Shown here: in pieces, positions 34,302 through 42,720 of the stretch
Layout: the number at the start of each line of letters is the position of its first letter
How positions within the stretch are numbered: position 1 is the stretch's first letter
Source of the DNA: a virus
Direction: 5' to 3' (one strand)
Length of the DNA stretch: 64,000 bases
Virus record (IMG/VR): IMGVR_UViG_3300046542_000248
Location: 124,001 to 188,000 of that record
Notes under the pieces: model-generated
Database searches by the model: none
Told to the model about the DNA's origin: nothing
Seen by the model: the letters and a program-made list of their open reading frames with translations, nothing else
Position numbers and translations under genes: made by a program

Positions 34302-34335
34302 TTCCCAGCGGTTTCGGCCGCTGGGAGTTTTTATT
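34302..34335 (+). terminator. Rho-independent terminator of the capsid gene
   Basis: CCCAGCGG and CCGCTGGG form a perfect 8-bp GC-rich stem with a TTTCGG loop, followed by AGTTTTTATTT. Confidence 0.92.
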
Positions 34336-34389
34336 TGATTTTAAGAATAGAACTTAATATAAATATGACTAATTTAAGGAGGAACGTCC

Positions 34390-35580
34390 GTGAACAAATT
34401 CGTATTTCAATTTCTAGCAAGTATGTTAGATGAGTTGAGACACAATCAACGTAATCCAAAAGATACAATTGATCGTATCAAAAATACTCTTAATAACGAG
34501 ATCTCTATTCCTTGTATTAATGTAGTGGTTAATAAATCTGCTACTGCTCAAAACTTCTATGGGATGATTGTATTCCCTAAGACTATTCTATCTGATCAGA
34601 AAGGTATTGAGATCAAGAGTTATGTAGTTGAGATTCAACAACAGCTCTTGGATGTACTAACTGGTCAACAACTTGCTGCTATGCTTATCCATGATCTATC
34701 TCATAACGTAATGACTTATACTGCGATTGAAAGATTCAAAGCAGCTATCTACCATGCATGTAAAATGTCGAATATGAAAGTAATTGACATCATGTATAAT
34801 ATTGATAGCAAAGCTCGTGATCTTGCATTGCTTGATATCGCAAACCGTTCTTATAAAGATCCAGTAGTTCCTGATACTGAGATGTATGAAGCAGACCGTA
34901 TCCTAGTTGATATGGGAATCTGCGATTACTTCAACTCAGCTATTCAAACTATTGCGAGAGAAGTAGAAGAATTCGATCTATCTAATCCTGATGATCAATA
35001 CGTAGCTGATACCTATATTGCTACCATGCTGATTAAAATTGTCATGGAAAAAGCAAAAGGTATGACTCGTCAGTATCAATGGCATAAACAATTCGTAGAG
35101 AAAACCTACGATACTAATATCTTCAAAATGTTCCCTTCGATTGATATCGAATTGAAAGAGGAACAGTTCGGACAACGTATCTCCGAGATTGAGGATCTTA
35201 AACCGTATGAACTTTCAATGCTGCAAGAAACTACTCTTGCTTATATTGAGAGTAAACAAAAGTTGAATGAAGCTTCTCTTATTATCGAGAGCGTATTTAA
35301 GCAAAAACGTCCTAATACTACAGCTCTGCAAAAAGAAATTGATATCATCACTTTCAAAATGCAGAATATGGCATCTAACTATGAGAGACTGTATCTTCTT
35401 GATCGGGTATATGATAGTATCTACCTTATCGAGAAGTATCTTGATCAGAATCCTGAAGATGAGGTTATCAATGGATACTTTAAGAAGTTCCTCGATCTTC
35501 CTCAAGTAATGAAAGATATGAAACCTTCCAAAAAACAATACGGCGTATTCATTGAATATCCCGCTGGTTATGAAGGCTAA
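34390..35580 (+). CDS. Structural-module protein with degenerate M48-like motif
   Basis: 396 residues, GTG start behind AAGGAGGAACGTCC. The segment LTGQQLAAMLIHDLSHNVMTY has the layout of the zinc-peptidase helix (LxxxELxAxLLHExxHN), but the catalytic Glu is Asp: H101-D102-x-x-H105. Proteins with such peptidase-like domains occur among jumbo-phage virion genes. The later half is helical and acidic. Activity is doubtful because of the E to D change. The position directly after the capsid gene points to a virion or assembly role. Confidence 0.65.
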   Translation: MNKFVFQFLASMLDELRHNQRNPKDTIDRIKNTLNNEISIPCINVVVNKSATAQNFYGMIVFPKTILSDQKGIEIKSYVVEIQQQLLDVLTGQQLAAMLIHDLSHNVMTYTAIERFKAAIYHACKMSNMKVIDIMYNIDSKARDLALLDIANRSYKDPVVPDTEMYEADRILVDMGICDYFNSAIQTIAREVEEFDLSNPDDQYVADTYIATMLIKIVMEKAKGMTRQYQWHKQFVEKTYDTNIFKMFPSIDIELKEEQFGQRISEIEDLKPYELSMLQETTLAYIESKQKLNEASLIIESVFKQKRPNTTALQKEIDIITFKMQNMASNYERLYLLDRVYDSIYLIEKYLDQNPEDEVINGYFKKFLDLPQVMKDMKPSKKQYGVFIEYPAGYEG

Positions 35581-35608
35581 TATATAATAACAAGAGGCGG
35601 TGCAATAT

Positions 35609-35878
35609 ATGTCAGTTGAACAGAATTTAAAGATGATTTTAGAAGGTACTTATATTTCGGAAGCTACATTATACGGTAGTCCGAAAGATAAACAAGCTGA
35701 GATTGAACATATGCAAAGTGTCATAGCAGGTTACGATCGTGCTATTCAACAAGTTAAAGATAATCATTCTAGGCATAATGATCCCGATGGTGATATCAAA
35801 GGACTTGAAGAGAAAAAAGAAAAAATGCAGGCACTTATTGAAAAGGTAAAAACGGGAGTTATCCACGCTCATCGTTAA
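35609..35878 (+). CDS. Small head protein with shared N-terminal motif
   Basis: 89 residues from ATG 35609 (GAGGCGG upstream; GTG 35600 is in frame but too close). It begins EQNLKMILEGTYISEA, closely matching the N-terminal helices of the proteins at 31805 and 48592. The rest is a single long charged helix (IEHMQSVIAGYDRAIQQVKD, KGLEEKKEKMQALIEKV), likely a coiled coil. A small scaffold or internal head protein fits the context. Confidence 0.65.
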   Translation: MSVEQNLKMILEGTYISEATLYGSPKDKQAEIEHMQSVIAGYDRAIQQVKDNHSRHNDPDGDIKGLEEKKEKMQALIEKVKTGVIHAHR

Positions 35879-35891
35879 TTTCTCTATGTTC

Positions 35892-35938
35892 CAAAAAAAA
35901 AGAAGAGTATGCGAGATAATCGCATACTCCTTTTTACG
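35892..35938. terminator. Bidirectional terminator
   Basis: GAGTATGCGA at 35905-35914 and TCGCATACTC at 35920-35929 form a perfect 10-bp stem, flanked by an A-run on the left and a T-run on the right. It serves the convergent genes on both sides. Confidence 0.9.
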
Positions 35939-35939
35939 T

Positions 35940-36599
35940 TTAAGATTTAAAGAATTTGTGAATAGGTACGGTAATGTTATTAACACCAACTTCTCTTGGC
36001 ATGTGATATTGACTCGGATCTGATGCAGATGTAAATTTAATAGATCCAATATCAATTTTAGCTAGAGATACAACTTTGTCAAATAGATCTTTTAATTCTA
36101 CAAATTCTAATATATCAAATTGTAATCTAACATAATCCATATCTTCTTCACATTCAAATTCTCCATCAAAATCTATGAAACTTTGTCCTTGGTAGTTGAG
36201 ATAAACTTGAAGTGAATGTAATTGAATTATATCTACAGGAGGATTAGAGTCGTCACAACTATTCAAATATTCTGGAGTTTTAAACCAAGCACTTAATTTC
36301 TCTTCTATTTCAGAATAGAATTTAGGACGGAAATCATTATCCTCGAATGACATCAATTCAGGGAATAATTTAACATAAGCTAAAGGTTCACACTTCTCTG
36401 CAAAATCATCAATACCCGCATAATCAGCAGCTTTATAAATAGAACCAACTCTTCTTATTTTAATATTACCACGATGACTTTCTGTCATATCATGGATAAG
36501 ATAACTATCATCATGTAGATCGACGATAGTTATATCACCACCAGTTGGATAGCAAGGATAAATCAAAGTTGTTTTCAAATCTTCTACATTTTTATTCAT
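35940..36599 (-). CDS. Hypothetical protein of minus-strand island (second gene)
   Basis: 219 residues, ATG behind GGAGGAATTTAAA. A mixed alpha/beta soluble protein with an acidic middle (DFDGEFECEEDMDY) and no known motif. It follows the gene at 36612-37130 by 12 bases and shares an identical ribosome-binding cassette. Both are driven by an early-type promoter on the minus strand, so they are probably early genes rather than virion components despite their position. Confidence 0.65.
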   Translation of the reverse strand: MNKNVEDLKTTLIYPCYPTGGDITIVDLHDDSYLIHDMTESHRGNIKIRRVGSIYKAADYAGIDDFAEKCEPLAYVKLFPELMSFEDNDFRPKFYSEIEEKLSAWFKTPEYLNSCDDSNPPVDIIQLHSLQVYLNYQGQSFIDFDGEFECEEDMDYVRLQFDILEFVELKDLFDKVVSLAKIDIGSIKFTSASDPSQYHMPREVGVNNITVPIHKFFKS

Positions 36600-36611
36600 T
36601 TTAAATTCCTC

Positions 36612-37130
36612 CTATAATTTATCAAATAGACGTTCCATAGTTTCTGAAATTGTACCTTCTGATTCAACTCGTGCTATCTTTGATATCCCTTCTACGCAAT
36701 AAACACGAGGCCATAATGATGAATATAATACTTTAGTTACCTTTTTAAGATTTAAAGCTTTCTTTGCTCGACGAAGAATACGACGTTCACGGCGAGTATT
36801 AGTTTTCTTAGGAGTAAGTATTTTACATCCATGAAATATGTAATACGTTGACATCCTACCAATACTACCAACTCGATAATATCCTGGCTTGCTATCAAGT
36901 AATACTTGTACCGTACCCAATTCAAGTTTAAGTCGATTGATAACTCCTAGCGGATTAAATAGTATTTCGTTAGCTGGCAGCTCAGGTTTAATTACATCCC
37001 TAACTCCATAATGCCCAGTCAATAGAATGCTTGGAATTCTTTTTCTAGTATCAGTAGATATACTTGCTGCTAAAGCATCATCAATGTTTACTGGCTCGGA
37101 ATCACGGATAGTTATTTTTTTGTCAGTCAT
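36612..37130 (-). CDS. Hypothetical protein of minus-strand island (first gene)
   Basis: 172 residues; the start ATG at 37130 is placed behind GGAGGAATTTAAA. A KITIRDSEPVNIDDALA start is followed by IPSILLTGHYGVRD and a markedly basic patch (NTRRERRILRRAKKALNLKKVTKV) before a short C-terminus. The basic patch suggests RNA, DNA or ribosome contact. Unknown family. First gene behind the minus-strand promoter at 37167-37182. Confidence 0.65.
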   Translation of the reverse strand: MTDKKITIRDSEPVNIDDALAASISTDTRKRIPSILLTGHYGVRDVIKPELPANEILFNPLGVINRLKLELGTVQVLLDSKPGYYRVGSIGRMSTYYIFHGCKILTPKKTNTRRERRILRRAKKALNLKKVTKVLYSSLWPRVYCVEGISKIARVESEGTISETMERLFDKL

Positions 37131-37162
37131 TTTAAATTCCTCCAAAATAGTATAGTATATTA

Positions 37163-37182
37163 CGAGTAAATAATATATATTT
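37163..37182 (-). promoter_or_regulatory. Early-type promoter on the minus strand
   Basis: Read on the minus strand the sequence is AAATATATATTATTTACTCG, a full match to the element. It lies 33 bases upstream of the ATG at 37130. It is the only copy within the structural module. Confidence 0.75.
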
Positions 37183-37209
37183 GTGGCTTTTTAAACAAAC
37201 AGTAGTCTT

Positions 37210-37250
37210 TTTATAGTTAAAACACCTGTATAATAACTTTTAACTATAAA
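37210..37250. repeat. 13-bp perfect inverted repeat upstream of terminase
   Basis: TTTATAGTTAAAA at 37210-37222 and TTTTAACTATAAA at 37238-37250 are exact reverse complements separated by 15 bases. The site lies between the minus-strand promoter and the terminase start, overlapping the likely leader of the terminase gene. It could be an operator, a leader hairpin or part of a late promoter. It is AT-rich, so a DNA-binding site seems as likely as an RNA fold. Confidence 0.7.
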
Positions 37251-37268
37251 GGACGGTGAAATAAGCAT

Positions 37269-39431
37269 ATGTCACTCAAAAGACCCTATCGAAAGTCTGA
37301 AGAAGAATACCATATACATTGGGAAACGACTAATACGTCATTCCTTAAAGTAGCATTACTATTAAAGAATGCTGGTGTTGAGAACTATCACTTTATGCTT
37401 AGACTTTATGATGATGATCTAATGCATATTGACCCATATGATCCAGATATTAGTCCTGAGGATATGGGTAAAGTTTTACAGGAAGTTGCAATTAATTTTT
37501 TCTATTTTATACGTGAAGTTGCAAGGATTCCTGAAGAAGGAAGTAGTACTGAGGTTGGTGGTGGTACACCGTTTATGCTTCATCGGGGCAATCTGGCTCA
37601 GATGTGGGCTTTCGAACATAACATATCTCACTTCTTGGAGCTACCGAGACAGTTCGGGAAGACAACAGGGGCTGTACAGAGATATTTATGGCAATTCTCT
37701 TATGGCACCACATCTTCTACTACTATCTTTATGAATATGGATAAAGCGGCATCTGTTGCCAACTTAACTCGTTTGAAAGATAGTCGATCATTATTACCTG
37801 AGTATATGCAAATGGTATTTACTTTAGATGACAAAGGTCAACTGAAGAAAGATACTGATAACGTAAATGAAATCAAGAATAAGAAATTAAAGAATAATAT
37901 CATCACTAAAGCTGGTGCTCGTAACGTTCAGTCTGCCGAGAGGGTTGGTCGGGGTCTTTCTGTTCCTGCACTATGGTTCGATGAGTTTAACTTTATCCTT
38001 CTTAATGAAACAATCCATGCCGCTGCTATCCCAGCATTTTCTAAGGCTTCTGAAAATGCTCAGAAAAATGATAAACCATTTGCCATCTGTATCACTAGTA
38101 CACCTGGTGATCTTGGTACAGCACATGGTGCATATGGATATGATCTTAAAGAAAAAGCAGGTCGTTTCAATGAAAATCTGTATGATCTAGATCCGGACGA
38201 AGTAGAAACATGGTTACGTAAGAACTCAAGTAACGGAATGCTGTACATCTCCTTCTCATTCTATCAATTAGGTAAGACAATGGAATGGTTTGAAGAACAA
38301 TGTAGACGTATGAATCATAACTGGATGAAAATCCGTCGGGAACTTCTTCTACAATGGAATAAAGCTTCTCAAAACTCTCCTTTCCTTCCTGAAGATATTG
38401 ATGAACTTGATACAATGGCAGTTCCATATTTCAAAACTATTAGAATCAATAAATACTATGATGTACTACTCTACAAAGAACTTGATCCTTACAGACGCTA
38501 TATTATAGGTGTGGACGTTTCGAAGGGTGTGGGTCGAGATTCGACAGCAGTTGCTATCGTAGATTCCCAAACCTTAGAAGTATGTGGTCTATTTATTAAT
38601 AATACTATTAGGTCAAAAGAACTCAAACGATTCTTAATGAGTTTAGTTCTCGATCATCTTCCTAACTCAGTACTAGTCATAGAGAGTAATAATATTGGTG
38701 ATGCAATTATTGAGGATTTAAAAGCTTCTCCTCTTAAACATCACTTATACTACGACTTCGTTACTCGTCTTGCTGAAGATAGACGTAAAGATGGTCAAGT
38801 ACAAAAACAACCTAAAACTCGTATGATCTATGGTCATGAAGTAACTTCTGCTACTCGTCCTAAGATGATGGATCTATTACTTCAATTCGTTTCCAAACAC
38901 AAGAAGAAAATTGCTGTTAGGGAATTAGTTGATCAAATCCGTCACTTGGAGTATAAGAATGAAGAAAGAATTGACCATGCTGCTGGACATCATGATGATG
39001 CCGTCTTTGCGTACTTAGCGTGCATATACATCATGTTCTATGGTAAGAATCTTCCGAGATTCGGTCTATATAATGCTTTCAACTTTGAAGGTGGTGAGAT
39101 CGAAGATAGAGATCCACCTGAAGATAAAGTTGCTAAAGTATTTAAGAAAGCCAAGCTTCAACGACTCATTAAATCCAATCCTTATCTTGCTGGACTCTTC
39201 GAAGATCTTATATTCATCGACGATGTTAATAAAGCAATTGATAGAGAGATGTATGATCTTGAAGCTAGTGATGATGATAAAGGAAGTTTATTTACTTCCG
39301 ATGGAATGGCAGGTTCGAAAATCAAGAAGAATGCATTCAGAGAACTAAATGCTAGATCATCCAATCGTATAAACGGTAGTGCTGGTTCTGTATTTGGTCT
39401 AGGTGATAGATACTCTGGAAGCTCTTGGTAA
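37269..39431 (+). CDS. Terminase large subunit
   Basis: The packaging motor: ATPase plus nuclease. Residues 125-133 (LPRQFGKTT) are Walker A. ALWFDEF at 234-240 is Walker B with the catalytic Asp-Glu. ITSTPG at 275-280 is the coupling motif. The nuclease domain has GVDVSKG with D416, a VLVIESNNIG strand near 468-477 and HHDDAVFAYLA with D576/D577, the RNase H-like metal ligands. Total 720 residues, long like other jumbo-phage terminases; T4 gp17 is 610. The C-terminal 110 residues are acidic and then glycine/serine-rich. No small subunit is recognised nearby. The start lies 12 bases behind AAAGGACGG. Confidence 0.95.
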   Translation: MSLKRPYRKSEEEYHIHWETTNTSFLKVALLLKNAGVENYHFMLRLYDDDLMHIDPYDPDISPEDMGKVLQEVAINFFYFIREVARIPEEGSSTEVGGGTPFMLHRGNLAQMWAFEHNISHFLELPRQFGKTTGAVQRYLWQFSYGTTSSTTIFMNMDKAASVANLTRLKDSRSLLPEYMQMVFTLDDKGQLKKDTDNVNEIKNKKLKNNIITKAGARNVQSAERVGRGLSVPALWFDEFNFILLNETIHAAAIPAFSKASENAQKNDKPFAICITSTPGDLGTAHGAYGYDLKEKAGRFNENLYDLDPDEVETWLRKNSSNGMLYISFSFYQLGKTMEWFEEQCRRMNHNWMKIRRELLLQWNKASQNSPFLPEDIDELDTMAVPYFKTIRINKYYDVLLYKELDPYRRYIIGVDVSKGVGRDSTAVAIVDSQTLEVCGLFINNTIRSKELKRFLMSLVLDHLPNSVLVIESNNIGDAIIEDLKASPLKHHLYYDFVTRLAEDRRKDGQVQKQPKTRMIYGHEVTSATRPKMMDLLLQFVSKHKKKIAVRELVDQIRHLEYKNEERIDHAAGHHDDAVFAYLACIYIMFYGKNLPRFGLYNAFNFEGGEIEDRDPPEDKVAKVFKKAKLQRLIKSNPYLAGLFEDLIFIDDVNKAIDREMYDLEASDDDKGSLFTSDGMAGSKIKKNAFRELNARSSNRINGSAGSVFGLGDRYSGSSW

Positions 39432-39440
39432 TAAGATTTA

Positions 39441-39482
39441 AAAAAGCTCAGGGAAATCCATCCCTGGGCTTTCTTGTTTTTA
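39441..39482 (+). terminator. Rho-independent terminator
   Basis: AAGCTCAGGGA pairs with TCCCTGGGCTT (one G-T pair) and is followed by TCTTGTTTTT. Confidence 0.85.
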
Positions 39483-39556
39483 TATAAAAATATTATACCT
39501 AAACCATACTATTAGAAGATATTGACAAAATTTGTAAGTAGAAGGAGCGTTTTTAG

Positions 39557-40330
39557 ATGAGTTATCTAGAATACGATGATGGGCCGCAAAACGATACAAA
39601 TGTGCGGACGATTATAGAGTTCATTGATAATGAATTCTATACAGAGGCAATTAAGGAGCAAATCTTTGAAAGCCTTGATTGTAACACTGTGGATTATATT
39701 GATCAAATCCGAATGAAAATTGAAGAAGTTCAAGAGAAGTATGATGAAGCTGATTATCAGTCCATTATCATATTCGAAGAGCAGCTCTACCGAGATACTA
39801 TCGGTTGGATTGAAGATCGTTATAGCGTTGAAATTGATTATGATGACGACTGCTTGAAATCAGTAGCTTATCAAATGTACAAATTCTTCGTTATCGAACT
39901 TAAAACTATTACTACGTCTTTCCTGCTAAATTATATTATTGAAAATTATGATGAATTACTTCCTGGAATTCCTGAAGATAATCTTAATACTCAAGTAACA
40001 GAAAAACTTGATGGTGAAGAAGATAAGAACAAATACATTGCTGTGAGTAATGTAGATGAACTTATCAAACAGGTAAGTTACTTGGATTTTGACTTTGAAA
40101 CTTTCATCCGATATGCTGCAAGAGCAGGAGACATCGAATCCTTCGAAGAGAGAGATGAAGAAGGTACTCCTGAAATTTCTTGGAAGTTTATCGAAGAAGC
40201 ATCACTCGTACAAACCATTCTTTATCAGATTGTAAATGGTGAGTATGATCGCTCGATCATTCTTGCTATTACAGATAACCTTATCAATGTATTCAATATC
40301 AAAATCAAATTGGACGAGGAGAATGATTAA
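39557..40330 (+). CDS. Acidic structural-module protein, 257 residues
   Basis: ATG behind AGAAGGAGCG. Very acidic and helical throughout (IIEFIDNEF, DYIDQIRMKIEEVQEKYDEADYQ, VDELIKQVSYLDFDF). No membrane segment. It overlaps the start region of the next gene and sits between terminase and tail genes, so a head or tail assembly role is likely. No family recognised. Confidence 0.65.
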   Translation: MSYLEYDDGPQNDTNVRTIIEFIDNEFYTEAIKEQIFESLDCNTVDYIDQIRMKIEEVQEKYDEADYQSIIIFEEQLYRDTIGWIEDRYSVEIDYDDDCLKSVAYQMYKFFVIELKTITTSFLLNYIIENYDELLPGIPEDNLNTQVTEKLDGEEDKNKYIAVSNVDELIKQVSYLDFDFETFIRYAARAGDIESFEERDEEGTPEISWKFIEEASLVQTILYQIVNGEYDRSIILAITDNLINVFNIKIKLDEEND

Positions 40331-40331
40331 A

Positions 40332-41816
40332 ATGGAAAGAGAAAAACTTGAGCTTGTAGGTAAAGAAATTATGGGAGAAATTGGAGTTCCAGTAACTTCA
40401 AAGCCCATCTCCGATACAGAAACAGCACCTTTCAATGTACTGGCAAATAATTTACCGGCAAACCAAGAAGCAACTCCTGTTAAAGGATTTGATGGTGAAG
40501 GTGAACTCTTCGAAGGTAAAACTCGTGAAGATATTCTTGAAGAACTTGGTAAAACTGGTGTTGGTATCGAAACCGCTACTGGTGTAGTAATGACTGATGC
40601 TATCACTGGTGAAAAACTTGTTGGTAATGCAGGCGATCTAGTTGATATTAACTCACTGCAAGATATTCAACCTGAAAACATCAAGCGTCATCTTGCTGGT
40701 ATCATTAAGCAGAACTTGACTACTTTGATTCCTGAAGATCTTACTGAAGAAGATTCAACTGCAATCATTGCAGATATCGAAGCAAAGATCATTAACCTTG
40801 ATCGTAGACAGATTAAGGAAATGAGTCCGATTGAAATCAAAAACATCTACGGTAATGATGTATATGATCAAATCAAAAAGTTCAATCCGAATAACCATGC
40901 TCAACTGGCAAAGAAACTTCTTGTTGACTTCCGTGACGGTATCGTAGAATACGAAGGCGTTGTGGATTCAATGGAAGAAATCAACCGCCACATGAAATTC
41001 TTCCAAGATATTGATGTGGATGGAGTTCAAGCGGGTATCAAGGAGCAGTTGGAAACTGATACTGCAACTTACCCTACTGAATTCCACAAGTATCGCAAAT
41101 ACTTGGAATTATACCTTGAATATCTTGATGGTCGCACTGATTACACAGATAACCGTTTCATGGAAGAAGAGAAACGTGTTACTAATGATAAAATCTCTGC
41201 GATGACTGATGCTCTTACCTTTAAACAAATCTTCGAGAAATGTGAAAACGGTAAGCAAAAGCTGCTGAAAGATTTCCGTGATTCGGTTCTACTGAATAAA
41301 ACAATCTTTGACTTCGTTGGGAAATTAAACAATGATAGCACTATCAATGTTTCCTTCCCTATGCCAAAGAACTTCAGTCAGAAAACAAATGTACCGCAAA
41401 TCCTTACATCGGTATGGGTTAGCTTCCTTGAAATGTCTATGATCCGTGGACAATTCCCAGTAGTTAAAGCCCTTACTTCTAATGAATATACTGAAATGAC
41501 GCAAATTCTTAGAGGTGAACTGAAAGTTCAATCCACTAAAGAAGATGAAATTGTTATGGTTGATAAAATCGACATTAAACAATTCATTGCTGATAACGGT
41601 ATTAAAGTTGATCACATTGTAGAAGCTCGTAAAGCTGCTATTGCAGTGTGCTACATTATTGCCCGTACTTTCAAATCAACTACTCTAAACAATAGTCAGT
41701 ACAATAAGTACGTACTATCTTATACAATGAATGTGCTTACACAAAGCATGTATAACGATGGTTGCAACGCATTATTGATTGAGCTAGTTGAAGGTGTTAA
41801 AACTCGTATTATGTAA
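40332..41816 (+). CDS. Structural-module protein, 494 residues
   Basis: ATG 40332 lies 9 bases behind GAGGAG; ATG 40323 is too close. The N-terminal 110 residues are low-complexity and probably flexible (repeated T, E, G, V), followed by a long helical region with several coiled-coil-like segments and a compact end (YVLSYTMNVLTQSM). Unknown function; coupling to the upstream acidic gene and position before the sheath genes suggest a virion or assembly protein. Confidence 0.65.
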   Translation: MEREKLELVGKEIMGEIGVPVTSKPISDTETAPFNVLANNLPANQEATPVKGFDGEGELFEGKTREDILEELGKTGVGIETATGVVMTDAITGEKLVGNAGDLVDINSLQDIQPENIKRHLAGIIKQNLTTLIPEDLTEEDSTAIIADIEAKIINLDRRQIKEMSPIEIKNIYGNDVYDQIKKFNPNNHAQLAKKLLVDFRDGIVEYEGVVDSMEEINRHMKFFQDIDVDGVQAGIKEQLETDTATYPTEFHKYRKYLELYLEYLDGRTDYTDNRFMEEEKRVTNDKISAMTDALTFKQIFEKCENGKQKLLKDFRDSVLLNKTIFDFVGKLNNDSTINVSFPMPKNFSQKTNVPQILTSVWVSFLEMSMIRGQFPVVKALTSNEYTEMTQILRGELKVQSTKEDEIVMVDKIDIKQFIADNGIKVDHIVEARKAAIAVCYIIARTFKSTTLNNSQYNKYVLSYTMNVLTQSMYNDGCNALLIELVEGVKTRIM

Positions 41817-41826
41817 TAAACAAACA

Positions 41827-41868
41827 AAAAGTCGCAACCGGAGAAATCTGGTTGCGATTTCTTTATTT
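41827..41868 (+). terminator. Rho-independent terminator
   Basis: TCGCAACC at 41832-41839 pairs with GGTTGCGA at 41850-41857; TTTCTTTATTTTATTTTTT follows. Confidence 0.88.
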
Positions 41869-41914
41869 TATTTTTTAAACATTTCATTAGTAGCTGGAGA
41901 AAGGAGGGACTATT

Positions 41915-42670
41915 TTGTCTATTTTAGATAGAACGTATTTTAAAAAGGTTGATACTACTATATTCTTGGAAACTTACAAGTGTGAAATTTATGTACCTGA
42001 TAGCTATTTCGAGAGTCGGCTTGCTGTTCAAGATGGAGAAATGTATAATCTATTCTTTATTTTGAAGTATAAATTATATCATAGTGAGAAGGATAGTGAG
42101 TCTAAGAATTTTGGTGAATTCTTATTCCCATCTATGGCAACCACTAAACCTGATGATGTTCGTACCGCAGAGCTTGATATCTACGGAGAACTTGAGAAGT
42201 TTCGGATATTTACCTACTATAAAGGATCACCTATTCTGAATAATAGTATGATTGTACAAACTTCAGTAATGGTGGAACGATTTGTTAGTCTAAGAAATGA
42301 TGGCAAAATTAGAGCACCTTATTGGAAAGTACCTGATATTGAGAATAAGATTCAAAAGGTGCACAGTACAAAAGTAAATGTACCACAGTATATTGAGCAA
42401 TTATCAATCTCTGAGGTATATCGGGATAAGAATGATTATTCCAAACCTGCTAGGTTAATTATGACTACTAAGGATAGGGATAATGCCAAAGTAAAAGCTC
42501 TTAACATGAGGGAGAACTCTGCGTTTACATCAACTTTAGCAGGTGTCAGTTTCGAGGATGTTAAGTCCATGTTAACTGTAGCTGATAATAGAGATGATAA
42601 ACAATCGACAACACTTAGCCCAATTGAAAGAGTAATCAAAGGTGTGAAGGAAACTTCAACACTTAGATAG
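41915..42670 (+). CDS. Tail-module hypothetical protein
   Basis: 251 residues, TTG start behind GAAAGGAGG. A beta-rich N-terminal half (FLETYKCEIYVPDSYF, YNLFFILKYKLYHSEKD) is followed by a linker and a helical C-terminus. It directly precedes the tail sheath gene, the usual place of tail completion or terminator proteins in myoviruses. The assignment is positional only. Confidence 0.6.
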   Translation: MSILDRTYFKKVDTTIFLETYKCEIYVPDSYFESRLAVQDGEMYNLFFILKYKLYHSEKDSESKNFGEFLFPSMATTKPDDVRTAELDIYGELEKFRIFTYYKGSPILNNSMIVQTSVMVERFVSLRNDGKIRAPYWKVPDIENKIQKVHSTKVNVPQYIEQLSISEVYRDKNDYSKPARLIMTTKDRDNAKVKALNMRENSAFTSTLAGVSFEDVKSMLTVADNRDDKQSTTLSPIERVIKGVKETSTLR

Positions 42671-42720
42671 TGCCAACAATCAATTAAATATTAATTACTT
42701 TCTAAGGAGGTTTTTTGGAG

